Origin: a virus
Virus record (IMG/VR): IMGVR_UViG_3300024517_000018
Coordinates: 1-64,000 of that record
Strand: one strand, 5' to 3'
Length of the DNA: 64,000 bases
In this document: positions 13,657 to 21,574 of the stretch, piece by piece
Layout: every line of letters starts with the position of its first letter
Numbering within the stretch: position 1 is the stretch's first letter
Notes under the pieces: model-generated
Database searches by the model: none
What the model was told of the DNA's origin: nothing
What the model saw: the letters and a program-made list of their open reading frames with translations, nothing else
Program-made: the position numbers and the translations under genes

Positions 13657-13895
13657 CTGAATGGATTGGGCGGGGCCTTTTGCAGGGCGTAAACGGATTC
13701 GGTCGTCCCCTCTGTAATAACCCTGCCCCTCTTACAGAGATTAAGCTCTTCGTCCAACAGTATTACCATTTTGCCGGTCGCCACATTGAATGTGCTACAC
13801 AGCACGCTAAGCGGAGTTGGCCCATGCTCTCCCAGATGCACCATGACTCCCTGGGCAGTTTCACTTATGGGCCGCTCGTCTTTTGGCTTTCTCAT
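13653..13895 (-). CDS. Possible winged-helix protein
   Basis: This 80-residue protein is called from ATG 13895, which overlaps the sulfotransferase stop (ATGA); an upstream extension to 13934 is only the overlap. The pattern ETAQGVMVHLGEHGPTPLSVL, STFNVATGKMVILLDEEL and RGRVITEGTTESVYAL looks like a three-helix winged-helix fold. It may bind DNA. Confidence 0.55.
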   Translation of the reverse strand: MRKPKDERPISETAQGVMVHLGEHGPTPLSVLCSTFNVATGKMVILLDEELNLCKRGRVITEGTTESVYALQKAPPNPFR

Positions 13896-14488
13896 ACGTA
13901 GTCTCTGATCCATTGCTTGTAGAGTGGGCCGCACATTTCGTGAACAATCTTCAGCAGATCGCCCCCGATACGGTCTCTTTTGGAGTACACGTTCTCTTTG
14001 GCTGTGAGTGACTCAGTCGGGTAAATCTCGATACCCTTACCAGCTTCCATGAGAGACTTCTCAATCATCTTGTTTATCTCAATCCAATAGCGAACGACTC
14101 GCATCTCTCGTGGCACGTCATCTTTCCATCCTCCGAACGGCCTCCACTTTCTGGCTCCATGCCAGTCTGTTTTAGTCCATGCCCCGCCATTCAACAGCGA
14201 AGAGATACAATCAACAGGGTCTCTGAGCATCCAGATAAACTCTGCTTCCGGATCAACTTCACAGATAAGGTCGATCACATAGCTGTGCTTCAGATCAACG
14301 ATGATTGGAACTGGTAACTCGGACCTTGCCTTCAGGTTTTCCAGTAGGGAATCTCGAACGTCCATATTCCTGTCGCACTTGTATTGGACAGGCTCTTCTT
14401 TAAGCCAAGGCTTTGGCTCATGTAGTCCGCCGAGCTGAACAGCCAGGCTCTTGGTCCCACAGCGTCCCGTTCCCAAGCCCATTAGCAT
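13892..14488 (-). CDS. Sulfotransferase family protein
   Basis: This 198-residue protein carries GTGRCGTKSL at residues 6-15, the 5'-phosphosulfate loop that binds PAPS, and a WMLRDPVDCISSLL stretch near residue 86 matching the 3'-phosphate region with its conserved Arg and Ser. Family members move sulfate from PAPS to sugars, lipids or proteins. Possible phage uses are modification of host surface sugars or of its own glycosylated products. It overlaps both neighbours by a few bases. The length is at the short end of the family. Confidence 0.75.
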   Translation of the reverse strand: MLMGLGTGRCGTKSLAVQLGGLHEPKPWLKEEPVQYKCDRNMDVRDSLLENLKARSELPVPIIVDLKHSYVIDLICEVDPEAEFIWMLRDPVDCISSLLNGGAWTKTDWHGARKWRPFGGWKDDVPREMRVVRYWIEINKMIEKSLMEAGKGIEIYPTESLTAKENVYSKRDRIGGDLLKIVHEMCGPLYKQWIRDYV

Positions 14489-15099
14489 GTGGACACCTCT
14501 GGCTTTTCACACGGAACGAGTTCGAATGTCTTGATTCTGGAATACGACCTGAGATTAAGCTCTCGCAGATCCATGAAGAACTTAACGAACTCCTGCCTGT
14601 CTGCGAAGCCTTGTTCACGGAACTGAGTCTCGGACATTGAACTTAACTCGCAATCCTCTGCCGACTCTGTTCTGAACCAGTATCGGGCTGACTTCCTGTT
14701 CATCACGCCAGCACCAACCCATGCGGATTCACCTCGAAGGATGTCGTGTTCCGGAACTATGCTTTTGTCTGAGGCATAACAGAGTTCATCATCAATGAAG
14801 ATCATGGGCTCACAGAGAAAGACGAAATCGCCCTTTTTCCAACCCGTACACAGGGATGTCGGGAGTGACAGAAGGTTGGGAGTTTCGCCCGAGATCAGCC
14901 TGTCCCGGATCATTGGAGGCAGAACAACAGGCCGTTCTTTGGGGCTTGTGGGCACACTCGCATAGGGTGGCGGAGTAGACTCGGCCTGGTTCCCGCCTGT
15001 ATCGCCCACGGCCCAGTCCCCAGTCCAATAGGACGGATTGGACATGTATCCTTCTTCGAAATAATAAGTCTTAGAACTGTACGGGTAGTTTGACGCCAT
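14482..15099 (-). CDS. Hypothetical protein with possible ASCH/PUA-like region
   Basis: This 205-residue protein starts at ATG 15099 behind AGAGAGGAGAAATAA. The first 60 residues are polar and low in order. From about residue 85, CTGWKKGDFVFLCEPM, NRKSARYWFRTESAEDCEL and SETQFREQGFADRQEFVKFF recall ASCH domains, PUA-like folds that bind RNA or modified nucleotides. That assignment is a guess from pattern. It is upstream of, and overlaps, the sulfotransferase. Confidence 0.5.
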   Translation of the reverse strand: MASNYPYSSKTYYFEEGYMSNPSYWTGDWAVGDTGGNQAESTPPPYASVPTSPKERPVVLPPMIRDRLISGETPNLLSLPTSLCTGWKKGDFVFLCEPMIFIDDELCYASDKSIVPEHDILRGESAWVGAGVMNRKSARYWFRTESAEDCELSSMSETQFREQGFADRQEFVKFFMDLRELNLRSYSRIKTFELVPCEKPEVSTC

Positions 15100-15118
15100 T
15101 TATTTCTCCTCTCTGATC

Positions 15119-15136
15119 AGCGCCAAGGCTGGCGCT
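15119..15136. repeat. 18-bp palindrome copy 3
   Basis: AGCGCC-AAGGCT-GGCGCT is an intact copy between two minus-strand genes, spanning the last codon region of the 15135-15341 gene. The same 18 bases occur, reversed, at 23096. Confidence 0.85.
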
Positions 15137-15341
15137 ATCCTTGTGTTTGAGTTTTTCTTCCCCGAGAAACTGGATTGTCCAGGTAGTCCTGCACGCCCTG
15201 AAGCGTCACCAGTACCTGTCCAGATCCCAATACAACATGAGGAATCCTTCCAGACTTGACGTGGGCCTCGATCCTTCCGTAGGACGTTTTAAGCTCTCGT
15301 GCGGCTTTCCCAATCGTCCATAGCTCGCTGATTCCTGGCAT
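15135..15341 (-). CDS. Small helix-turn-helix protein, excisionase-like
   Basis: This 68-residue protein starts at ATG 15341 (MPGISELWTIGKAARELKTS) behind AAGGGATAATC. The order WTIGKAARELKTSYGRIEAHVKSGRIPHV then a short wing and a C-terminal RGRK tail matches MerR/excisionase-type DNA-binding domains. It could be the regulator of this cluster or a directionality factor, although no integrase is seen. Confidence 0.7.
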   Translation of the reverse strand: MPGISELWTIGKAARELKTSYGRIEAHVKSGRIPHVVLGSGQVLVTLQGVQDYLDNPVSRGRKTQTQG

Positions 15342-15548
15342 GATTATCCCTTTGTGTGTCGAAAAGTCCCGTGGATATCCCGCCACGGGACGGGGCCTGT
15401 AGGAGGTTATCAGGCATGTGCAGGTTTGGCGTCTACGGACCCGGCACTCTGCACTCACCGACCGGTCTCTCCCGGATGTCGTCGGTTTTAGATTGTGCCA
15501 GTGAGCTGTGCCACTCAGAAGGCACCATCACGGAACCGAAACCAACTG

Positions 15549-16385
15549 CTATACAACGCGATGAAATTCCTCTGGAATCTGGTCGAGAAGACTCGGGAAC
15601 GGCTCTGTCTGGCGAACGCCCAGCACCATACACCGATTCCCGGCAACGAAGTGGTTCCACGCCTTGATGGTGATATGCGCAATCAAGGTTTCGTCTCCGT
15701 GCTTACGGGTGCCTCGCTCGGACATGATTTTCCGGAGTCGCTCACGAAGCGTGTAAACAGAATTTCCTTCCTGAAGACCAATGCCGGTCGACAGAGTGTC
15801 GAAGAAAATACTGGCCCGCTCGTCGTCGATTATACCGAGAACAAACCGCATGGCCACACAAAGGCTGGCAGGCATAATCCCAACCATGCGATGCTTGGTT
15901 CGCATGGCGGCTTCGAACGCATCCTTGTTTTCTTCCATATAGTCCAGAAGCTCATGGGTCGAGATTATGTTTCTGTGGCTGTGTCTCGGGGCGAGGCCGC
16001 TCATAAGCATGAGGGCTTTTCGTACAGCAGACGAAAGTATGTTCGTGTCTACAAACCCAGCAACGTGAAACGTGTCTCCGGGGGTTCGCTTCTTGCCGCA
16101 GTCCTGAACAACGAACGTGTCAGGAGACACTCCGCGAGCGACAGCAGTTGTAATTGCCTTCTTGGCACTTACGATCGCAAGGCATCGATGCTGCCCATCA
16201 ACAAGACGGGATTCCCCCTCAGCCAGCTTAATTGGGTCGGCGGTTTCCATCCAGCGATCGTTTTTAATGTCTGCGGCAAACCTGGCCACGGACCCTTTCG
16301 ATACTGGGCGGTTTCCTGTGTTGACGGATAGCCACCGTGCGGCCATTTCTGGTGTAACCTGTTCCGTAGAGTACGTGATCGTCAT
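15549..16385 (-). CDS. ParB-like nuclease-domain protein
   Basis: This 278-residue protein is called from ATG 16385 (MTITYSTEQVTPEMAARWL), behind AGGGATTATCAG. Residues 25-70 (NRPVSKGSVARFAADIKNDRW, SRLVDGQHRCLAIVSAKK) carry the G[Q/H]HR motif of the ParB/Srx fold found in many phage accessory proteins. The remainder is helical. Phage relatives are of uncertain role, often next to methyltransferases. Two other ParB-like genes occur in the window. Confidence 0.75.
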   Translation of the reverse strand: MTITYSTEQVTPEMAARWLSVNTGNRPVSKGSVARFAADIKNDRWMETADPIKLAEGESRLVDGQHRCLAIVSAKKAITTAVARGVSPDTFVVQDCGKKRTPGDTFHVAGFVDTNILSSAVRKALMLMSGLAPRHSHRNIISTHELLDYMEENKDAFEAAMRTKHRMVGIMPASLCVAMRFVLGIIDDERASIFFDTLSTGIGLQEGNSVYTLRERLRKIMSERGTRKHGDETLIAHITIKAWNHFVAGNRCMVLGVRQTEPFPSLLDQIPEEFHRVV

Positions 16386-16511
16386 TCTGATAATCCCTGC
16401 TTGTGATGATGGGTTGAGGTGCGACATGCGCCTCTTGTGCGATGATTATTCCACTGAATTTGAATAAGTCCAGCGCCCAGCTAAGAAAAACATGAATATT
16501 CTGATAATTGA

Positions 16512-16820
16512 TTACTGCCTGATCCACATTTCCGGTGCGGGCTTCTCTTTGCTGAGGCGACCCTGGCTGCACTCGACATAAACAGAGCCTTGCTCCCACT
16601 CCAGAAAGTAGGAGAACTCATGCTCGTTCTCGCACCACATCTTAAGCTCTACGGTGGACCCATCCTTGTCGTGGAGCCGGATTGGGAGCGTCACGACCCG
16701 ATTGCCTGTGATTCTGGTTGAGAACTTCTGCTGTTCTCCCTGGACAAATCCAAGATGTACCTGATCGCTTGAGCAGGTGGGACACAAGAGCTTTCCTTCG
16801 CTCTCTCTAATGACATCCAT
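16512..16820 (-). CDS. Zinc-binding hypothetical protein
   Basis: This 102-residue protein has CPTCSSDQVHLGF at residues 13-25 and WCENEHEF later, so one zinc site with a CPxC knuckle and C...H partners is likely. It resembles small phage zinc-ribbon proteins. Function is unknown. Confidence 0.6.
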   Translation of the reverse strand: MDVIRESEGKLLCPTCSSDQVHLGFVQGEQQKFSTRITGNRVVTLPIRLHDKDGSTVELKMWCENEHEFSYFLEWEQGSVYVECSQGRLSKEKPAPEMWIRQ

Positions 16821-16824
16821 GTGG

Positions 16825-17010
16825 TTACCAATCCATTATGTCTTGTGAGTGCTTATCGAGTTCGTTGATTACGACCCGAAGGTCCTTGAGTATTTCGCCA
16901 GCGTCATAGAGATCGTCGTCCTTGTGCCCAGTGCTGTTGACATACCGGACAGTCTTGCCCCAGTCGTCCAGTCCGAGCCTTCGGGCGATTGTGTCAAGTA
17001 GCCCTTCCAT
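16825..17010 (-). CDS. Small hypothetical protein
   Basis: This 61-residue protein starts at ATG 17010 (MEGLLDTIARRLGLDDWG), overlapping the preceding gene by 17 bp. It is helical and acidic. No family is recognised. Confidence 0.5.
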   Translation of the reverse strand: MEGLLDTIARRLGLDDWGKTVRYVNSTGHKDDDLYDAGEILKDLRVVINELDKHSQDIMDW

Positions 17011-17317
17011 GGGCACGCTCCGTGATGCGACGGATTGAATTGCGTAGGTCGTCATCGTCGGCTTCACTGCACAGCAAGAGTTCCAGATGAGCAAGCATCT
17101 CTGGAGCCAGTGCTAACAGCTTGGCGTCAGACGACTCAGGGTCCAAGTCTCCATCACTATTTAAGAGCCAGGTCTCTGGATGTCCACCCCGAACTTCTTC
17201 CTGACACGAATAGCACTCCATGTGAACTTCATGCCCGGTTGATCTGAGGATGGTCTTTCCGTCCTGATCTTCCAGTCGCCACTCGCGCCCGTGTCGTGCC
17301 CAGTGCCATTTATTCAT
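16994..17317 (-). CDS. Hypothetical protein
   Basis: This 107-residue protein starts at ATG 17317 (MNKWHWARHGREWRLEDQDG) behind GGGAGAGATTT. The pattern of a short beta segment with W.LED.DG, a CYSCQEE pair, then a DAKLLALAPEMLAHLELL helix is common in small phage proteins of unknown function. It overlaps the upstream membrane gene by 8 bp. Confidence 0.6.
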   Translation of the reverse strand: MNKWHWARHGREWRLEDQDGKTILRSTGHEVHMECYSCQEEVRGGHPETWLLNSDGDLDPESSDAKLLALAPEMLAHLELLLCSEADDDDLRNSIRRITERAHGRAT

Positions 17318-17483
17318 AAATCTCTCCCATTTCGTCCCATTTCCGCCTGGCGCACACGCAACATTCTTTTCCGTACTTGAAACGCTTCCATTTGTGATAC
17401 CCAAGCTCACACACAAACAGCCGCAGACCGCCGGTCATGGCGAGTCCGGCAATCGCGCTCACGATGATCACGGCAAGGCTCAT
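17310..17483 (-). CDS. Small membrane protein with cysteine tail
   Basis: This 57-residue protein starts at ATG 17483 (MSLAVIIVSAIAGLAMTGG). An N-terminal hydrophobic helix is followed by a basic stretch and CCVCARRKW. It overlaps the next gene's start (TTTATGAATAA) and the previous gene's end by four bases, so it fits the operon. Function is unknown. Confidence 0.55.
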   Translation of the reverse strand: MSLAVIIVSAIAGLAMTGGLRLFVCELGYHKWKRFKYGKECCVCARRKWDEMGEIYE

Positions 17484-17752
17484 TCGCTGTCCTTCTGTTT
17501 AAGCTGCTCTCGCATCTTCGAGACAATGGCTCGCGTTTCCTTTTCGGCCAAGACTGGAACAAACGATCCGATTTCCAAGAACTTGTATTTTTCAAGGTCG
17601 GCACTCTTAGTACCGAATCCATAAACCCCGTAAAAGTCATGTGGGTGCAGAATATGACAATGCTGTCTTGCAAACTCAATGACTTTCCTGGTGAACTCTA
17701 GCCTTTTACGCATAACCTCATTGGTGATTTCTTTAGTGACGGCTTCAAGCAT
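17480..17752 (-). CDS. Hypothetical helical protein
   Basis: This 90-residue protein is called from ATG 17752 (MLEAVTKEITNEVMRKRLEF) with AAGGAA upstream; a GTG at 17794 would extend it and overlap the methyltransferase stop. It is basic and mainly helical, with a central HCHILHPHDFYGVYGFG segment. No family is recognised. Confidence 0.5.
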   Translation of the reverse strand: MLEAVTKEITNEVMRKRLEFTRKVIEFARQHCHILHPHDFYGVYGFGTKSADLEKYKFLEIGSFVPVLAEKETRAIVSKMREQLKQKDSE

Positions 17753-17790
17753 TTTTGGTTTCCTTGTGCGATTATTGGGGGGCCAATACT

Positions 17791-18405
17791 TCACGAGGCC
17801 TTAATACGATGATTGGCCTCGAATACTGCTTTTGAGAATCCCATCGGAGTGACCGACCGAAGATCGGCCCGGTTAGCAGATGGGGACATAGTCCAGATAT
17901 CCTGAGTGACTTCCTCTGGTTTTTCTGTGATCTGAAACTCTGGCATCACAAACTTCTCGTTCGTCCAGAGGCAGGTCTTCTTCTGATACATATCTCCGTA
18001 GTTCCATGGCTGGAACGTGTAGTCCGGCTTGCTCCACAAGGACGAGAGTCTTCCGACCGGGTTCTCGATCATCCATGGTGCTCGGCTGAACTCTCCGATG
18101 CGACGACAGCATTCAACCATAGTCAGGGCGTCAATTAAGCGAGTCAGGCCCTTCTTGGGCCAGTCTTGAGCACCTGAAACCGAGAGGTCCGTGCAAAGTG
18201 GCGCTGCAAACACCATGGCAATATCCCAATCCGGAAAAGGCCACCACGACCGGACGTCGCCCCACTGATAGGTGATGTTGCCTTTGACTTTTGTCCTTCG
18301 GATGGAATGCTGGATATCAACACAGATGCATTCGTATCCAGCCTCTGCCCATGGCTTAACCATGTTCCCTGTGCGATCACACAGAGAGATTACTTTCTGA
18401 GTCAT
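17791..18405 (-). CDS. DNA (cytosine-5)-methyltransferase-like protein
   Basis: This 204-residue protein begins VISLCDRTGNMVKPWAEAGY, the SAM-binding loop of cytosine-C5 enzymes. It has PLCTDLSVSG at about residue 69, in the place of the catalytic PC motif (Cys71), and ENPVGRL at about residue 114, in the place of the ENV motif. Phage relatives of this compact type are common. It would methylate cytosine in DNA, probably to evade restriction. The target-recognition region is small or absent, so activity is not certain. Confidence 0.7.
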   Translation of the reverse strand: MTQKVISLCDRTGNMVKPWAEAGYECICVDIQHSIRRTKVKGNITYQWGDVRSWWPFPDWDIAMVFAAPLCTDLSVSGAQDWPKKGLTRLIDALTMVECCRRIGEFSRAPWMIENPVGRLSSLWSKPDYTFQPWNYGDMYQKKTCLWTNEKFVMPEFQITEKPEEVTQDIWTMSPSANRADLRSVTPMGFSKAVFEANHRIKAS

Positions 18406-18423
18406 GCGTGTTCCTGAATATGA

Positions 18424-18813
18424 TTACTGAGTAGCGTCTGTCGATCTGGCTCCTGATGCGAATAGGCTTTTCAGGATATCCCCGATCAGATCATCATCCA
18501 CCGCAGGAAACTCATAAGCCTTGTATTTCCTGCCGTTCCGCTCGTGATGGGCAACTATCGTCCAGCGGCCAAGTTGCCTCTCTCCACAATTAATTTCCGG
18601 GCGAAGCGTGACCTCATCGATCTCCGTGTGGTTTTCGAACTGCTCCGACATGCAATCACAGCCGCGAATATTCCAGGACTCCTCTGCCCCATCCCAAGAG
18701 AAAACATCTGGGCCTGAAGAGCCACAGTCCAGGCACTCCACCCACAGGCGAGGATGCCCCGGCTTCTCCATTACATGGCAATTGTCCGACGCACAGAACG
18801 GGCATGGCAACAT
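18424..18813 (-). CDS. Lar-like zinc-finger N-terminus with extra C-terminal domain
   Basis: This 129-residue protein starts behind GGGAGGCGGCA. Residues 1-50 (MLPCPFCASDNCHV, CLDCGSSGP, then EESWNIR) repeat the Lar-like layout seen at 8410. A further 75 residues (ERQLGRWTIVAHHERNGRKY) are of unknown type. It may alleviate restriction or simply be a zinc adaptor. Confidence 0.55.
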   Translation of the reverse strand: MLPCPFCASDNCHVMEKPGHPRLWVECLDCGSSGPDVFSWDGAEESWNIRGCDCMSEQFENHTEIDEVTLRPEINCGERQLGRWTIVAHHERNGRKYKAYEFPAVDDDLIGDILKSLFASGARSTDATQ

Positions 18814-18825
18814 TGCCGCCTCCCT

Positions 18826-19056
18826 TTAATTATGGAACAGCTTCCAGGTTCCGTCTTCAAACTGAAGAGTGTCGCCCGGCTGAATCTGATGGACCGTATC
18901 GTCGTAGTCGGTGAACGTGCTGCCCTCGGAAGTTATTTCCCGGTTGGACAGAATAACGCGACCTGATTTTGTGGGCAGGTTGCCAGCCCATTTCCTGTAA
19001 TGGAGCTGGCCCCTGTCATTAATGCCTAAGTGGGCCTCGTGCCTGATCTTAACCAT
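18826..19056 (-). CDS. Small hypothetical protein
   Basis: This 76-residue, probably all-beta protein (MVKIRHEAHLGINDRGQLHY...) overlaps the next gene by 8 bp. No family is recognised. Confidence 0.55.
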   Translation of the reverse strand: MVKIRHEAHLGINDRGQLHYRKWAGNLPTKSGRVILSNREITSEGSTFTDYDDTVHQIQPGDTLQFEDGTWKLFHN

Positions 19057-19264
19057 CGTCTCGCATTGATTCCGTGAGGACGCTCTTCACATGATTAATC
19101 GCGTCATTTCCGGACAATTGCTCTGAACCGGAATAGACTACACGGAAGTCGCCATCGGCCCCAATGGCGATATGGCCAGTGTAGTTCTGGGTCTCAGGGC
19201 AAGCCGTCACAAAGGTGCTGACCCTGCTTGTGGAAGGAAACTGACGAATGGAGAAACGACTCAT
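19049..19264 (-). CDS. Small hypothetical protein
   Basis: This 71-residue protein (MSRFSIRQFPSTSRVSTFVT...) lies directly downstream of the intein-bearing methyltransferase, separated by 30 bp with a TGCAAGAAAGGAGCGTGCGGT leader containing AAGGAG. Function is unknown. Confidence 0.55.
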   Translation of the reverse strand: MSRFSIRQFPSTSRVSTFVTACPETQNYTGHIAIGADGDFRVVYSGSEQLSGNDAINHVKSVLTESMRDDG

Positions 19265-19294
19265 ACCGCACGCTCCTTTCTTGCAGGTGAATGT

Positions 19295-21574
19295 TTAGTA
19301 ATTAAATTGTGACACGTTTTCCTGACATAAGTCGATACCAGTTCCCAGATTAAGGTTCACGGCATGTGGGTTCGGATCGAATCCCTTGATCAGATCGTCC
19401 TTGATTCTGTCCCGCGACATCTGTGCATACTCTGGATTAAGTTCGATTCCCACGTAGTGGCATCGGAGGCGCGAACAGGCCAGTCCTGTAGTGGCGACCC
19501 CTGAGAAGGGATCCAGAATTGCTGGGAAATCAGTTCCGCAATCGCAAGTGCATCCAGGTTCCCACCCAACGGTGGTTGTTTCTGTGACGTGACGTTGCGG
19601 ATCTCTGTTTCCAATCTCTGCTGTGTCACGGTACTGGCCTTTCTCTCTGCCTTCCCGATGAAAACTGCCGTGCCCGCCCTCTCCTGTGTCCCATCCGTCC
19701 GGCATCTTGATCTTGGTGTTTTCTCCCGGACGGGTCGCCCTGCGGATGCTTTCGACTACTCGCTTGTATGGCGTGAAGCATTTAGCACAGACGCCTGCTT
19801 TCGGAGCACTGGCCGTAATACACCATAGAGGGAGCGAAATTGGAAAAGTATTCCCAGTTATGAATGCTCGTCCATTCCTCCTAGCAACCCAGGTTCCATG
19901 GGGTAGTTTTGGACACCACACAACTCCGGAATATTTCTTTGTTGATATATTCCTGCCACTTCCATTCGTACCACGAAGAGAAATGTATCTTTTTTCAGTC
20001 AGGTACATTCTCCATGTTGAAGGGGATTTTGTGATCTTTACAGCATATCCCAGCCTAACAGCCATTGCTTGAACCAAGTCGATACAGTGGTCCGACTTCT
20101 GGATAAAGCACACCCGGCCATCATCTGGCCGAATGTGTCCATCTCCAGCAATAAGTCCAGCAACAAGAGCCCTCATCTCTTCTGCTGACAGCCCCATATA
20201 AGACCAAGAAAGCCTTTTCCCTGGGACCATGCTTCTTATTTTTATGGCCGCGTGACCAGTTATTCTGAATGAAGACATGCTGCATGTGCGATTTTTGTAT
20301 TTCCTCTCAGATTGAGTCTCTTCGTACTCGGCATCCACGTAATCCAGAAGATGCCGAATCCTCTCGACCTTTTCCGGATTTGCTGATCTGCTTTGATATA
20401 TATCCACAGACCACGATTTCTTGTTTTCGTACCCTTCCGCAACGTACCATCCTATCAGTTCTGCCCACTCTACCCCTCCCATGGTTTGATCATGATCGCC
20501 ATCATCCCAGTCGGCAGAGACTGGTATTCTGTGGCCATCACTAAGATTCTCAGCTTCGATTATGGTCGGAGGGTGATGGCCTTTTCCTCTCGATCTTCTT
20601 CTGGAGATTATCGTTCTGTGGTTAGGAGTCAAAAGCATTGACAAGTCACGGCATTCGGCAGAAACCATGTCTTGGTCAGAAACATCGTATCTCGCTACGT
20701 CTTCAACTTCAGCCCAGGACAAGAGGCCGCTCTCCATGTTGTACTGGGCGGCGACATCACCCGGCTTAATTTGATCTTGAGACTTCCATCCTTCTTTGGT
20801 CAAGCACTGGGTTTCCTCGTCAACACAAGCAAAGTGAGCACCTTTATAGCCTTGGGTTGCCCAGCTTCTGATGTTCCTAGGCACTCGCGTTCCACCCTTG
20901 CCCGGAATCCCTCCTTCGGTCGATCCTGACCGGTCTTGGCTGTTGTTGTGAGACTTATCATTGAGATATGACGAACTCCGAAAGTTCTCCCCAGCTCCAT
21001 ATCTGGCAGGCTCTCTCACAGACTCCATATCAAAGAAGTACTTTGGACCCTTCGTGAACTGAAAGATGTACTCGTAACAGTTCGTACATCTATCTTTTTG
21101 GCTCGTAGGCATCGGATTCTTTTTCTGCCAAATTATCGCATCTCGGAGGACCCAGCCGTCATCCTGCATTGCAAAGGCAAATCTCCATGGCATTCCATTC
21201 ATGTTCTTCCGTGGAAGATCTTCTACTATTGGCACATCCGCAAGCTGGCCAGTGCATCCGGCATTACTGGACTGTTTGCTGGATATCGGACTACCCTTGC
21301 CTCGCTTGTTTCCTCCACCGGCGTAGTTGTCGCCTATGTTAATCCAGGCAATACCAGACGGATGGAGAACCCTCTTTAGTTCTGAGTAAACAGATACGAG
21401 ATTCTGGATGAATTCGCGTGCGGTTGGCTCAAGCCCTATCTGTCCATCGACTTGATAGTTGCGCAAATTCCAGTAAGGAGGCGAGCTTACGGAGCACTGG
21501 AATGAGTTATCAGGCAGGCCTTTGAGTACTTGCAGGCTGTCGCCCTCAAGTATTGTCGAGTTCGGACTTTTCAA
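19295..21574 (-). CDS. DNA methyltransferase (N4/N6, beta class) interrupted by an intein
   Basis: The 759-residue precursor has exteins that join to a methyltransferase of about 433 residues. SSPPYWNLRNY (residues 30-40) is the catalytic motif, and DPFSGVATTG near the C-terminus is the SAM motif. The extein break falls inside the conserved FATFP segment: HFA before the intein and TFP after it. Two CxxC-type pairs (CTNC at 163-166; CAKC just after the intein) and a CTCDC further on suggest zinc binding. The gene overlaps the ParB-like gene by 29 bp, a common pairing in phages. Without splicing the enzyme should be inactive. Confidence 0.9.
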   Translation of the reverse strand: MKSPNSTILEGDSLQVLKGLPDNSFQCSVSSPPYWNLRNYQVDGQIGLEPTAREFIQNLVSVYSELKRVLHPSGIAWINIGDNYAGGGNKRGKGSPISSKQSSNAGCTGQLADVPIVEDLPRKNMNGMPWRFAFAMQDDGWVLRDAIIWQKKNPMPTSQKDRCTNCYEYIFQFTKGPKYFFDMESVREPARYGAGENFRSSSYLNDKSHNNSQDRSGSTEGGIPGKGGTRVPRNIRSWATQGYKGAHFACVDEETQCLTKEGWKSQDQIKPGDVAAQYNMESGLLSWAEVEDVARYDVSDQDMVSAECRDLSMLLTPNHRTIISRRRSRGKGHHPPTIIEAENLSDGHRIPVSADWDDGDHDQTMGGVEWAELIGWYVAEGYENKKSWSVDIYQSRSANPEKVERIRHLLDYVDAEYEETQSERKYKNRTCSMSSFRITGHAAIKIRSMVPGKRLSWSYMGLSAEEMRALVAGLIAGDGHIRPDDGRVCFIQKSDHCIDLVQAMAVRLGYAVKITKSPSTWRMYLTEKRYISLRGTNGSGRNISTKKYSGVVWCPKLPHGTWVARRNGRAFITGNTFPISLPLWCITASAPKAGVCAKCFTPYKRVVESIRRATRPGENTKIKMPDGWDTGEGGHGSFHREGREKGQYRDTAEIGNRDPQRHVTETTTVGWEPGCTCDCGTDFPAILDPFSGVATTGLACSRLRCHYVGIELNPEYAQMSRDRIKDDLIKGFDPNPHAVNLNLGTGIDLCQENVSQFNY
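19850..20827 (-). other. Intein with LAGLIDADG-type homing endonuclease
   Basis: The intein covers residues 250-575 of the methyltransferase, 326 residues. It starts with Cys (CVDEETQCLTKEGW, splicing block A), has LSMLLTPNHR (block B-like, TPNH) at residues 311-320, and ends FITGN before Thr+1. The penultimate residue is Gly instead of the usual His, which occurs in some active phage inteins. Two dodecapeptide-like motifs, ELIGWYVAEG (372-381) and LVAGLIAGDG (470-479), indicate a LAGLIDADG endonuclease that could drive homing into intein-free alleles. Confidence 0.9.

Noticed and set aside
15135-15341. Sign of lysogeny (excisionase)
   Set aside because: The small HTH fold is generic; no integrase or attachment site is seen, so temperate lifestyle is not supported.
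15495-16331. Plus-strand 278-codon frame
   Set aside because: It is antisense to the ParB-like gene, whose conserved motif and ribosome site decide the strand.
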